In this document: positions 52,944-62,866 of the stretch, piece by piece
Layout: each line of letters opens with the position of its first letter
Position numbering within the stretch: position 1 is the first letter of the stretch
Source of the DNA: Achatina immaculata
Lineage: Eukaryota; Mollusca; Gastropoda; Stylommatophora; Achatinidae
DNA length: 64,000 bases
Reading direction: 5' to 3'
Assembly (NCBI GenBank): GCA_009760885.1
Contig: CM019697.1
Coordinates: forward strand, 27,582,710 to 27,646,709
Notes under the pieces: generated by a model
Databases searched by the model: none
What the model was told of the DNA's origin: nothing
What the model saw: only the letters and a program-made list of their open reading frames with translations
Program-made: the position numbers and the translations under genes

Positions 52944-54412
52944 CTGACTGTCAATGTGGAGAAACTATTTAAATACCATTAATCTTACTGTCAATGTGGA
53001 GAAACTATTTTAATACCACTAAACTGACTGTCAATGTGGAGAAACTATTTAAATATCACTAATCTGACTGTCAATGTGGAGAAACTATTTAAATACCACT
53101 AATCTGACTGTCAGTGTAGAGAAACTATTTAAATACCACTAATCTGACTGTCAGTGTGGAAAAACAATACCACTAATCTGACTGTCAGTGTGGAGAAACT
53201 ATTTAAATACCATTAATCTGACTGTCAGTGTGGACAAACAATACCACTAATCTGACTGTCAGTGTGGAGAAACAATACCACTAATCTGACTGTCAATGTG
53301 GAGAAACTATTTAAATACCACTAATCTGATTGTCAGTGTGGAGAAACTATTTAAATACCACTAATCTGACTGTCAGTGTGGACAAACAATACCACTAATC
53401 TGACTGTCAGTGTGGAGAAACTATTTAACTACCACTAATCTGACTGTCAGTGTGGAGAAACTATTTAAATACCACTAATTTGACTGTCAGTGTGGAGAAA
53501 CTCTTTAAATTCCACTAATCTGACTGTCAATATGGAGAAACTATTTAAATACCACTAATCTGATTGTCAGTATAGACAAACAATACCACTAATCTGACTG
53601 TCAGTGTGGAGAAACTATTTAAATACCACTAATCTGACTGTCAGTGTGGAGAAACTATTTAAATTCCACTAATCTGACTGTCAATATGGAGAAACTTTTT
53701 AAATACTACTAATCTGACTGTCAGTGTGTAGAAACTATTTAAATACCACTAATTTGACTGCCAGTGTGGAGAAACTCTTTAAATTCCACTAATCTGACTG
53801 TCAATATGGAAAAACTATTTAAATACCACTAATCTGATTGTCAGTATAGACAAACAATACCACTAATCTGACTGTCAGTGTGGAGAAACTATTTAAATAC
53901 CACTAATCTGACTGTCAGTGTGGAGAAACTATTTAAATTCCACTAATCTGACTGTCAATATGGAGAAACTTTTTAAATACTACTAATCTGACTGTCAGTG
54001 TGTAGAAACTATTTAAATACCACTAATTTGACTGCCAGTGTGGAGAAACTCTTTAAATTCCACTAATCTGACTGTCAATATGGAAAAACTATTTAAATAC
54101 CACTAATCTGATTGTCAGTATAGACAAACAATACCACTAATCTGACTGTCAGTGTGGGAAATTATTTAAATACCACTAATCTGACTGTCAGTGTGGACAA
54201 ACAATACCACTAATCTGACTGTCAATGTGGAGAAACTATTTAAATACCACTAATCTGACTGTCAGTGTGGATAAACAATACCACTAATCTGACTGTCAAT
54301 GTGGAGAAACTATTTAAATACCACTAATCTGACTGTCAGTGTGGACAAACAATACCACTAATCTGACTGTCAGTGTTGAGAAACTATTTAAATACCACTA
54401 ATCTGACTGTTT

Positions 54413-54880
54413 GTATACTAAGAACAGTTTTTTTCACTAACTTATTTCTCATTATTTTGTTGTTGTTAGTTACCTTTGACTGATATTTTATGGCACCTTT
54501 CATGGCCTACATTTTCTGTTCCTGCATATTCCCTTGCAGTTTTTATGTTCTCCTTTGCAAGTTCTCTGTGTCTTTAACTTTTCTGTCATATTTTTGGTGT
54601 ATTTTATTGAATAGACATCCAGTTGTCTTGTTGTGGTTTATACCCTCATTTTTGATGTTTCATTTTCTTTGTTCACCAATCTCTTGACTTTTTCTGTCCT
54701 GGTTTCATTTTTGTCCCCCACAGTTTTGGACATCATTGTGTTCATATTTTAAAGTTGAAAGTCATTATTTATTTTTTCTGGCTGGTATCTTTTTTCTGCT
54801 TGTTTATTATTTTTTTTTTTTATTAAAGACTAACATTCTTACATTTTTAATGAAAAAAATTATTTTTTTGTTTGTTTCAG
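54413..54880. other. GGA intron upstream of exon 54881
   Basis: T-rich intron with a long pyrimidine tract (54785-54880) ending in tttgtttcag, a strong acceptor. No independent gene; the hydrophobic frames here are T-run artefacts. Confidence 0.6.
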
Positions 54881-54936
54881 GCCTCAATGACCTGGGTGGT
54901 ATCTTTAATAATGTGGCATCTCAACCGTCTCAACAT
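54881..54936 (+). CDS. GGA: GGA adaptor, hinge exon
   Basis: 56 nt, phase 1 to phase 0, between tttgtttcag and gtgaga. With the carried G it encodes GLNDLGGIFNNVASQPSQH. Joined to the preceding exon it gives ...LETDLKTLGLNDLGGIF, which lines up with the SLGLxD segment of GGA hinges. The peptide is short and low in conservation, so the call depends on phase agreement and position. Confidence 0.8.
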
Positions 54937-55320
54937 GTGAGAAATGGAAATGTTTGGTTTTCTTAGATAATGAAGCACTTATGACAACATAACTAAATCT
55001 TAATGTTTGGTGGATGTTACTACAGGGCAGGTACATCAGTGTATCCCTTTCTTCTCTAATATCAGGGAGAAGACAAAGAAAACATGGCAGGAAATTTGTA
55101 GAGAACAAAACAACTCCTCAGATCATCAGAGTAGTTTTCCCCAAATCAGACAGACATTTTGGCCCGCAAAACGTGTCTGTGATTATTCACATTTTTTGTT
55201 TTATGTCTGAATATTAAACAGTCTGCTAAAAATAATTAATTTGGTTTCCATGTGTTCCTGGTTGGGATCTCTAGGGGACCATAAGCACTAAAACATGCTC
55301 TAAATATATGGCAGAGAAAT
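54937..55320. other. GGA intron, no gene
   Basis: Two overlapping ~67-codon frames at 55007-55217 show no family similarity. Otherwise plain intron. Confidence 0.5.
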
Positions 55321-55329
55321 TACACAAAA

Positions 55330-55390
55330 AAAATATATATATATATATATCAGGGTATATATATATAAGGGTATATATATATATCAGGGT
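55330..55390. repeat. (TA)n-rich tract with cagggta/aagggta units
   Basis: Three short (ta)n runs separated by tatcagggta or taagggta; this leads into the 33-bp array. Confidence 0.9.
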
Positions 55391-56235
55391 AAGCTTTATT
55401 AGTACTACAAGGCATGTCACTGTAAGCTTCATTGGTACTACAAGATGTGACAGGGTAAGCTTTATTAGTACTACAAGGCATGTCACTGTAAGCTTCATTG
55501 GTACTACAAGATGTGATGGGTTAAGCTTCATTAGTACTATAAGACGTGACAGGGTAAGCTTCATTGGTACTACAAGATGTGACAGGGTAAGCTTCATTGG
55601 TATTACAGGGCATGTCAGGGTAAGCTTCATTTGTACTACAAGATGTGACAGGGTAAGCTTCATTAGTACTATAAGACGTGACAGGGTAAGCTTCATTTGT
55701 ACTACAAGATGTGACAGGGTAAACTTCATTAGTACTACAAGGCATGTCAGGGTAAGCTTCATTGGTAATACAAGATGTGACAGGGTAAGCTTCATTGGTA
55801 CTATAAGATGTGACAGGGTAAGCTTCATTAGTACTACAAGGCATGTCAGGGTAAGCTTCATTGCTACTACAGGACATGACAGGGCAAGCTTCATTGGTAC
55901 TACAAGACATGACAGGGTAAGCTTCATTGGTACTACAAGGCATGTCAGGGTAAGCTTCATTGCTACTACAAGGCATGTCAGGGTAAGCTTAATTGGTACT
56001 ACAAGACATGACAGGGTAAGCTTCATTGGTACTACAAGGCATGTCAGGGTAAGCTTCATTGGTACTACAAGGCATGTCAGGGTAAGCTTCATTGGTACTA
56101 CAAGACATGACAGGGTAAGCTTCATTGGTACTACATGTCAGGGTAAGCTTCATTGATACTACAAGACTTGACAGGGTAGGCATCATTGTTACTGTAAGAT
56201 ATGATAGGGTAAACATACTAATGCTACAAGACATG
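55391..56235. repeat. 33-bp minisatellite, about 25 units
   Basis: Unit agggtaagcttcattggtac followed by tacaagatgtgac (33 bp, with aggcatgtc and agacatgac variants). Eleven codons per unit create frames of 282 codons on + and 284 on -, both artefacts. Each unit carries a HindIII-type aagctt. Confidence 0.94.
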
Positions 56236-56412
56236 TCTGGAAGTGCTTATTGAGACTTTTGTTTTTGTTTTTTCAATTAGGAATGCAGGTGAGCTTAGAA
56301 ATATTAACATCCAAGACCACTTAGTGATGTGTTGCATGAACTATTAATGTATTACAGTTTGAAGTGGCATTTATGTTTACTGCCTTCAGCTCTGAACATG
56401 TTGTCTTCACAG

Positions 56413-56527
56413 TCTGCGATAGTTCCATGTCCAGTGTCATCTCAGCACAGCTTTCCTGTTCAAGGAGGTGGCTTTGTTGGCCTTCTCTCTCTTGGTTCAC
56501 AGTCGGCAGGAACTGTATCTTTTACAA
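56413..56527 (+). CDS. GGA: GGA adaptor, probable hinge exon
   Basis: 115 nt, phase 0 to phase 1, after tgtcttcacag and before a weak gtaata donor. It encodes SAIVPCPVSSQHSFPVQGGG, then FVGLLSLGSQSAGTVSFT. GGA hinges are long, Ser/Pro/Gly-rich and poorly conserved, and LLSLG is reminiscent of the DLLSLG-type leucine cluster. The main support is that it joins in phase at both sides (phase 0 from exon 54881-54936, phase 1 into exon 57349-57553, making a Met codon). It could be alternatively spliced. Confidence 0.65.
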
Positions 56528-56934
56528 GTAATATCATTGTGCTGTACCCTCATACAATACCATTCATAAGTATCATTTTAAGTGTCATTCACAGGTAATA
56601 TAATTGCACAATATCATTCACAAGTTATATCCTCAGGTAATATTTCCAAAAAATATGATTATGCCACATTTTTTTTACAGTATCCTCATACAGTATCCAG
56701 TAACTTCTCTTTTGTCTTCCTCTGTCTCTTCTTTCCTCAATTTTTTCATTTGCCACAATATGTTCCAATTTTCCTCTTCTCAGAAAATGTCCTACAAATC
56801 TTGCTTGTCTGCCTCTGATCTTTGCTGTAATTTGCCTTTTAACTCCCTTAACTTAAAGAAGTTAAAAGGCAAGAAATTTGACATCAAGTTTAAAATTATT
56901 TATTTCTTGTATTATTTTAGAAGTTTATATAGGT
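56528..56934. other. GGA intron, no gene
   Basis: Short repeats of attcacaag-type words near 56560-56640. Hydrophobic frames at 56582-56936 are T-rich artefacts. Confidence 0.5.
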
Positions 56935-57060
56935 AGTATATATTGTTTATGTCAGTGTTAGGCATTTCAGTACAATTGTTTATGTCAGTGTTAAGCATTT
57001 CAGTACAGTTGTTTATGTCAGTGTTAGGCATTTCATTTATATTGTTTATGTACGAGTATC
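56935..57060 (+). repeat. ~34-bp tandem repeat, 4 units
   Basis: attgtttatgtcagtgttag followed by gcatttcagtaca repeated with small changes. Confidence 0.85.
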
Positions 57061-57124
57061 TGACATTTTGAATTTTCATTTTCTCAGTTGAATTCAGATA
57101 TGAATGTTATTTATGTGAATTTTA

Positions 57125-57325
57125 ATTATAATAAAACTTTTGGTACATCTCTTATTTTTAAATCATAAATGCCATTATTATTAACAAAATTCATCATTGA
57201 TACATCTCCACTTTTAAAACGTAGAAGCCATTGTTATTGTTAATAAAACTCATCACTAGTAAATTTCTTATTTTAAAATGTGAAGACCACCATTATTATT
57301 AACAAAACTGGTCATTCTATTACAC
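57125..57325 (+). repeat. ~55-60-bp tandem repeat, 3-4 degenerate units
   Basis: Units of the form catctcttatttttaaatca then taaatgccattattattaac and aaaattcatcattgata. It ends just before the acceptor of exon 57349. Confidence 0.7.
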
Positions 57326-57348
57326 TATGCTCAAACTTCTGTCATTAG

Positions 57349-57553
57349 TGGGACCACCTCCAGCATACAATGCCATTTCTCACAGTGTTAGGCCAGCTGT
57401 GACCCTGACCCCAAGTACAGAACCTGTGGTCAGTGTTTTTGGATCTACCACAGCCAAGAACACATCATCAAACTCAGCACTTGCAAATTTGGACATACTG
57501 GATCAATCACTGCAGGACTATAAACTCAGCAAGGAAACCTTCCCTGTGAAATC
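57349..57553 (+). CDS. GGA: GGA adaptor, distal hinge exon
   Basis: 205 nt, phase 1 to phase 2, after ctgtcattag and before gtaaga. Encodes (M)GPPPAYNAISHSVRPAVTL, a Thr/Ser-rich middle (VVSVFGSTTAKNTSSN), then SALANLDILDQSLQDYKLSK and ETFPVKS. The LANLDILDQSLQ segment resembles the conserved distal hinge LDDLDLLGKTLLQQSL-type motif that precedes the GAE ear in GGAs, where DLDLL acts in clathrin/AP-1 or self-interaction. The ear itself is not found after this exon before 64000, so it must lie beyond the window or in undetected exons. Confidence 0.8.
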
Positions 57554-57869
57554 GTAAGAAATTCTTGTTTCAGTTTTTGGCATATGATAGACATAGCCAT
57601 TTTTACCATAGGAAAAATCTTTTCTTCAAATAACTTTGAATGAACTCCAGGGAGGTTGTGTTGACTGTTAACTTCCGTCAAGCATTTGACAGTCACAGGT
57701 GATAAATAAATACTGGGTGGTCATAAGTTCCTTTCATGATTAAGAAAAATGGTGGTATGTTAAAAACTGCTAAATATAAACATGAACATTGTGGCATTAC
57801 TTAGGCTATTTCTTAGAATAGTTTCCTCCATACTGGTAGCACTGCATTCACCAGTAGAAAAACAGCATC
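57554..57869. other. GGA intron, no gene
   Basis: Plain AT-rich intron after the gtaaga donor. Confidence 0.5.
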
Positions 57870-58190
57870 TATGAAGGAGAAAACCCAGTGTGTTTTGTGG
57901 TATCATGAAACAAAATCATCACTTACATTTACCACTCTTCTCTCAGTTATGGTTCAACAAAGGTTCAGAAATGATTATGTATGGATGAGATCTGCCACAT
58001 GTTAAAAGCATCAAAATGTTCACCAGTTCCTGATATTGCAAAAACTTTGAAGGCAAGGATAACAGATGCTTTAATGACGATGACTTAATAGATGTTGGAG
58101 AACGCATGGCAAGAAATAGAATATCGCTAAGATGTTCTCCAAACAACAGACATAACACAAGCTGAAGTACACAAATAAAGTAAAAAACTT
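57870..58190 (+). pseudogene. Transposase relic (mariner/IS630-like host of unknown family)
   Basis: An N-terminal-like MKEKTQCVLWYHETKSSL (57869-57930) and, further on, RITDALMTMT, two stops, MLENAWQEIEYR and DVLQTTDITQAEVHK. Together these resemble the start (QCVLWYxETKS) and end (MLxxxWxELxYRLDVCRxT) of a family of long transposase relics common in invertebrates. The catalytic centre is missing, so the family is uncertain. Confidence 0.4.
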
Positions 58191-58317
58191 TGAGAGGCAG
58201 TAAAATGAGCAATAAAAGCACTTATTTCAGTTGAGCATAGTTTTTGTAAAGTATATGTTTTAAATCAAGGGAAGACATTATGCTCCCTCTGTAAATTATA
58301 GTCTGATACTTTTGTCT

Positions 58318-58860
58318 TGAGGGAAATTAAAAGGAGGACATCTATCGCTCTTCAAAAAATAAATCAACTAAAAAAGCTGTGGAGAGGAACAGACATAACT
58401 ACAAAAATAAGATTTTTAAGGGCATGCATCTTTCCCATCGCAACATATGCCTGTGAGACCTGGACACTTAACAAAACAGCTGAGAAACACATAAATGCCT
58501 TTGAATGTAAATGCTACAGAAGAGATCTTCAGATATCATGGACACAAAAAAGAACAAATATATTCATACTACAAGAACTTAGTATTGAAGAAGGTTGGCT
58601 AGTAAAGATGATTAAAGAGAGAAAACTTAAATATTTTGGACATATTAAAACATCATGATAATTTAGAGAAGACTGTCTTGGAAGAATACATAATGGGAGA
58701 AAGAAAGAGATGAAGACCAAGGTGAAAATGACTGCTAGACATCGTTGATGGTCTGTGAATGGAAACATCAGTAGCAGAACATCTTGCTGACAACCGAGAG
58801 GCCTACAGAGACCTGTCAGGGAGACAAAGTTCCGCAAGGGATATGCAAATGACTGAATGA
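58318..58860 (+). mobile_element. LINE-A 3' portion, 5'-truncated
   Basis: MREIKRRTSIALQKINQLKK, ITTKIRFLRACIFPIATYAC, AFECKCYRRDLQISWTQKRT and YFGHIK are in one frame to 58658; the remainder, with a WETxxLLDIVDG-like end, is frameshifted. It ends with the KFRKGYAND-like terminus and a (TGAA) tail at about 58860. Confidence 0.85.
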
Positions 58861-59204
58861 CTTTTATCTGAAAAGAAGTTGAGCAGTTGCATTGAATCTC
58901 TTCCTCTGTCATGATGAATTACTTTCCATCAATCTCTATTGCAGAATATCATAGGTTTCTTTTCTCAACAATAATTCTTGATTTGTTTGTGAAGAATGGT
59001 TTACTTTGACTTCAGCACAGTGAAAGGATGAAGCTTCCTCTGTGCTTCTTGATTTCTAGTTTACACTTGCATTATGAGAATGTTGTTTGTCAGTTTCCAT
59101 GAAGTGGTCAAAATATGTCATACTCCAAGATTATCAGCTTTACAATAATTTGTATTTTTATTTGTTATTTTCATTATAAATTATATAATAACTTTTTGTC
59201 AGAT
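58861..59204. other. No gene seen
   Basis: AT-rich DNA between the LINE-A fragment and the left minisatellite arm. No frame or repeat of note. Confidence 0.45.
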
Positions 59205-59842
59205 ATAAAGTGTCAGCCACATACCCTAACCTCACATCATTCCCCCTCCCAGCTTGTCAGCCAAATAACCTAACATCACATCATCATCCCCTACCCAACA
59301 ACTTGTCAGCCACATACCCTAACCTCACATCATTCCCCCCTCCCAACTTGTCAGCCAAATAACCTAACCTCACATCATCCCTCATCCTGTCACCCACATA
59401 CTTTAACCTCACATCATCCCCCAATCCTGTCAGTCACATACCTTAACCTCACATCATCCCCCAATCCTGTCAGTCACATACCTTAACCTCACATCATCCC
59501 CCAATCCTGTCAGTCACATACTTTAACCTCACATCATCCCCCAATCCTGTCAGTCACATACCTTAACCTCACATCGTCCCCCAATCCTGTCAGTCACATA
59601 CCTTAACCTCACATCATCTTCCCCCAACCCTTTCAGTCACATACCTTAACCTCACATCATCCCCCAATCCTGTCAGTCACATACCTTAACCTCACATCAT
59701 CCCCCAATCCTGTCAGTCACATACCTTAACCTCACATCATCCCCCAATCCTGTCATTCACATACCTTAACCTCACATCATCCCCCAATCCTGTCAGTCAC
59801 ATACCTTAACCTCACATCATCTTCCCTCAACCCTTTCAGTCA
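59205..59842. repeat. 40-bp minisatellite, left arm of a large inverted repeat
   Basis: Unit cagtcacataccttaacctc then acatcatcccccaatcctgt (40 bp), about 15 units here and 3 more at 61230-61340 after an insertion. The complement of this unit (gatgtgaggttaaggtatgtgactgacag) forms the array at 62870-64000. Confidence 0.93.
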
Positions 59843-61232
59843 CACAATTTTTTATAATTTTTTATAAATAGGAAACTACGAGGCTTTGGTATAGTAAAGT
59901 AAGAGAACAAATTTTGTATGATTAGACCTCGAAAAAATCGTAGACAAAGCACTTTAGTGAGACGTGAGAGAAAGAAAAATCACAAGAGAATTACCTGGGA
60001 TTCGAACACGGACTCCGGTAGGACGAGCAGCCGTCTAGCCACGAGAGAACAGCTTACTATCAACTTAGCCAACTAGCACCCCAAAAAAGGTGTTTTGTTG
60101 ACATAGTCTTTAGTAACCGCTCAGCAAACATAAGGGATCGTGACACCCGGAAAGAAACGAGGTCGTGACACAGAAATTCCGTAGCTTAGATTCATTCTCT
60201 CTAGCAGGTACCAACTAGACAAACATACACACGGTCTCCTGCCATGTCTGGTGCAAACTTGGACAACAATAACAAACGAACGAATACTTATACATGAAGT
60301 TAGTTTCGGATATAGTGAACAATTTTTTATAATTTTTTATAAATAGGAAACTACGAGGCTTTGGTATAGTAAAGTAAGAGAACAAATTTTGTATGATTAG
60401 ACCTCGAAAAAATCGTAGACAAAGCACTTTAGTGAGACGTGAGAGAAAGAAAAATCACAAGAGAATTACCTGGGATTCGAACACGGACTCCGGTAGGTTG
60501 TCCAAGTTTGCACCAGACATGGCAGGAGACCGTGTGTATGTTTGTCTAGTTGGTACCTGCTAGAGAGAATGAATCTAAGCTACGGAATTTCTGTGTCACG
60601 ACCTCGTTTCTTTCCGGGTGTCACGATCCCTTATGTTTGCTGAGCGGTTACTAAAGACTATGTCAGCAAAACACCTTTTTTGGGGTGCTAGTTGGCTAAG
60701 TTGATAGTAAGCTGTTCTCTCGTGGCTAGACGGCTGCTCGTCCTACCGGAGTCCGTGTTCGAATCCCAGGTAATTCTCTTGTGATTTTTCTTTCTCTCAC
60801 GTCTCACTAAAGTGCTTTGTCTACGATTTTTTCGAGGTCTAATCATACAAAATTTGTTCTCTTACTTTACTATACCAAAGCCTCGTAGTTTCCTATTTAT
60901 AAAAAATTATAAAAAATTGTTCACTATATCCGAAACTAACTTCATGTAATAAGTATTCGTTCGTTTGTTATTGTTGTCCAAGTTTGCACCAGACATGGCA
61001 GGAGACCGTGTGTATGTTTGTCTAGTTGGTACCTGCTAGAGAGAATGAATCTAAGCTACGGAATTTCTGTGTCACGACCTCGTTTCTTTCTGGGTGTCAC
61101 GATCCCTTATGTTTGCTGAGCGGTTACTAAAGACTATGTCAACAAAACACCTTTTTTGGGGTGCTAGTTGGCTAAGTTGATAGTAAGCTGTTCTCTCGTG
61201 GCTAGACGGCTGCTCGTCCTACCGGAGTCCTT
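59843..61232. mobile_element. 1.39-kb inverted/tandem block of a 476-bp unit with tRNA-like box
   Basis: Inserted in the 40-bp array. A 476-bp unit is present in both orientations: from 59843 to 60497 in reverse (about 1.4 units) and from 60498 to 61232 forward (about 1.5 units; gttgtccaagtttgcacc recurs at 60498 and 60974). Orientation flips between cactccggtagg and ttgtccaag at 60497/60498. The right end and the flip both fall at the same word, ctaccggagtcc, in the middle of a tRNA-like stretch. CCTTTCAGTCACA is on both sides (59832-59844 overlap and 61228-61240), consistent with a 13-bp duplication but also with the array unit. No ORF. Confidence 0.8.
60682..60771 (+). mobile_element. tRNA-like (pol III promoter-like) segment inside the 476-bp unit
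   Basis: Contains a good B box, gttcgaatccc (60758-60768), and an A-box-like gttggctaagttg about 55 bp upstream. A clean cloverleaf does not form: the T stem has 3 of 5 pairs. The reverse-oriented copy is at about 59997-60085, and partial copies lie at 60478-60497 and 61158-61232. It is probably the internal promoter region of a SINE-like or retrozyme-like repeat rather than a tRNA gene. Confidence 0.5.
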
Positions 61233-61350
61233 TCAGTCACATACCTTAACCTCACATCATCCCCCAATCCTGTCATTCACATACCTTAACCTCACATCAT
61301 CCCCCAATCCTGTCAGTCACATACCCTACCCTCACATCATCAGATGTTAG

Positions 61351-61473
61351 TCAACCAATTTATAATTTTACTTTAGTTTCTAGCAGCTAAAAAGTCTGTC
61401 TAACTGTATCCAGTTTCAGACAACTCAGACAATCTTCATGAGTTGTTTGACTTGTCATATGCTACTAGTTAAG
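61351..61473. repeat. Inner part of the large inverted repeat, left
   Basis: caaccaatttataattttac through catatgctactagttaag is the reverse complement of 62744-62866 with a few differences. Confidence 0.88.
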
Positions 61474-61499
61474 AGTTTGAAGCTGAAAGCAGAAAAATT

Positions 61500-61905
61500 T
61501 GGTGAACTACCATGCAAGCCCTAGGTCACGTTTAATGGCACAGGAAAATGTAAGATGTTTGTTGAAGATGTTTCTAGTGTCCAGACATAATGTAACTTTA
61601 TCCTCAGCCAGGCAAAGCTGACCATACAACTGAACAGCTCATGTGAGGCCTCACCAATGAGGAATGGCTGAATTAGTGACCAGCAAATAGTAATAGAAGT
61701 AAGGTAAAAGGTGAAGGTAATCCTGTCATGCCTTAGAGGCACATAGGGATACGGTGTTAGTGGCTGAGGATAAAGTTACATTATGTCTGGCAACTAGAAA
61801 CATCTTCAACAAACATCTTGCATTTTCCTGTGCCAAGTTTTCCTGTTTTCAGCGAGCTTTTCAGCCTCATCAAGGGATTTTATGCCTACTATTTTGACCT
61901 CTCTT
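61500..61905. mobile_element. Fold-back LINE-B debris with ~75-bp hairpin arms
   Basis: 61505-61550 resembles the forward LINE-B 3' end (tgcaagccctaggtcacgtt). 61826-61905 resembles the reverse one (tcatcaagggattttatgcc). Between them 61536-61611 and 61762-61837 are inverted arms (tggcacaggaaaatgtaaga versus the complement of tcttgcattttcctgtgcca), with a ~150-bp loop carrying a ggtaaaaggtgaaggtaatc repeat also seen at 28635. Confidence 0.65.
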
Positions 61906-62054
61906 AACATCAAACAGCTGGCCAGTTATTTTTCCTACAGTTTTTAAAAAATATGCCCCCAAGAACTAGAAGCTTTTTTTTTTTCTTTTTTATTATTTCT
62001 GCAAGACAAATCTGAATCCTAAATCACAAAGTACAAAGTTGATCTTCAAGACAG

Positions 62055-62240
62055 CTTAGCACCAGATGAGAGATTAGTGATAAATGTTCTCCAACATTGC
62101 TTACCTACAGATAAGAGATGAGCACAGGACTTAGCACCAGATGAGAGATTAGTGATAAATGTTCTCCAACATTGCTTACCTACAGATAAGAGATGAGCAA
62201 TAAATGTTCTACAGGACTTAGCACCAGATGAGATGAGTGA
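62055..62240 (+). repeat. 75-bp tandem repeat, 2.5 units
   Basis: cttagcaccagatgagagat to gataagagatgagcacagga is repeated after 75 bp, followed by a partial third unit. Confidence 0.9.
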
Positions 62241-62351
62241 TGCTGGATAAAATATAAACCCTAAACCTCCAAGAACAGTGACCAATCTCCCAGCATGCTC
62301 AGTATCAAATGAGAGGTGAATGACAAATGTTGGATAAAAGCAGAATGAGAG

Positions 62352-62470
62352 TGACAGAATGAATGAATGAATGATCTTTATTTTTAAAAGGTAAAGAATT
62401 GGGCATGCAGGTCTGTTTTACATTCTGCCCTACATCACTCCATCTTTCATTCTTCCCACACACTTGATTT
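62352..62470 (-). repeat. ~125-bp dispersed repeat with (TTCA)n tail, copy 2
   Basis: Same element as 44756-44885: gaatgaatgaatgaatgatc, ttaaaaggtaaagaattggg and cactccatctttcattctt. It sits in the spacer of the large inverted repeat. Confidence 0.75.
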
Positions 62471-62743
62471 AATACAAGTATGCAAATTACATTAAGAAAA
62501 AAAAACATTTTAAAAAGTGTAAGATTAAACTATTACATTCAGAGTAAAAGAGAAGTAATTAACCTAATAAAATAGCTCTCACACATGCATACATGCATAC
62601 ACGCACACACAGGCATATACATGAGCAAAATACATTTTCAGTACAGATCTTCTAACATATGTTTTTAAACAAACATTAAAATACTTTCTAACAATATCTA
62701 ACAAGTTACTTTTTGAACTATGTCTTTTTAGTACTTGACCAGT

Positions 62744-62866
62744 AGCATATGACAAGTCAAACAACTCATGAAGATTGTCTGAGTTGTCTGAAACTGGATA
62801 CAGTTAGACAGACTTTTTAGTTGCTAGAAACTAAAGTAAAATAACAAATTGGTTGACTAACATCTG
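62744..62866. repeat. Inner part of the large inverted repeat, right
   Basis: Reverse complement of 61351-61473; it leads without a break into the right minisatellite arm. Confidence 0.88.

Larger units (their letters stand above)
49620..54412 (+). repeat. Mixed 40-bp/34-bp minisatellite (interrupted)
   Basis: Two related units: ctaatctgactgtcagtgtg + gagaaactatttaaatacca (40 bp) and ctaatctgactgtcagtgtg + gacaaacaatacca (34 bp), in irregular alternation. 49620-49982 belongs to the first duplication copy and 51098-51459 to the second. From 51460 the array runs to 54412 with one LINE-D insertion at 52823-52943. Higher-order identity is visible, for example 53521-53700 versus 53770-53960. Confidence 0.93.

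Noticed and set aside
55271..56156. 282- and 284-codon frames on opposite strands
   Set aside because: They coincide with the 33-bp minisatellite. The same reasoning applies to the 36-bp (2325-2945) and 39-bp (3040-4106) arrays.
56281..56288. An 8-nt microexon (gaatgcag) between tcaattag and gtgagc
   Set aside because: Its length would break the phase between exons 54881-54936 and 56413-56527, which join correctly without it.
60682..60771. A functional tRNA gene in the 476-bp unit
   Set aside because: The B box is good, but no full cloverleaf forms and the acceptor ends do not pair.
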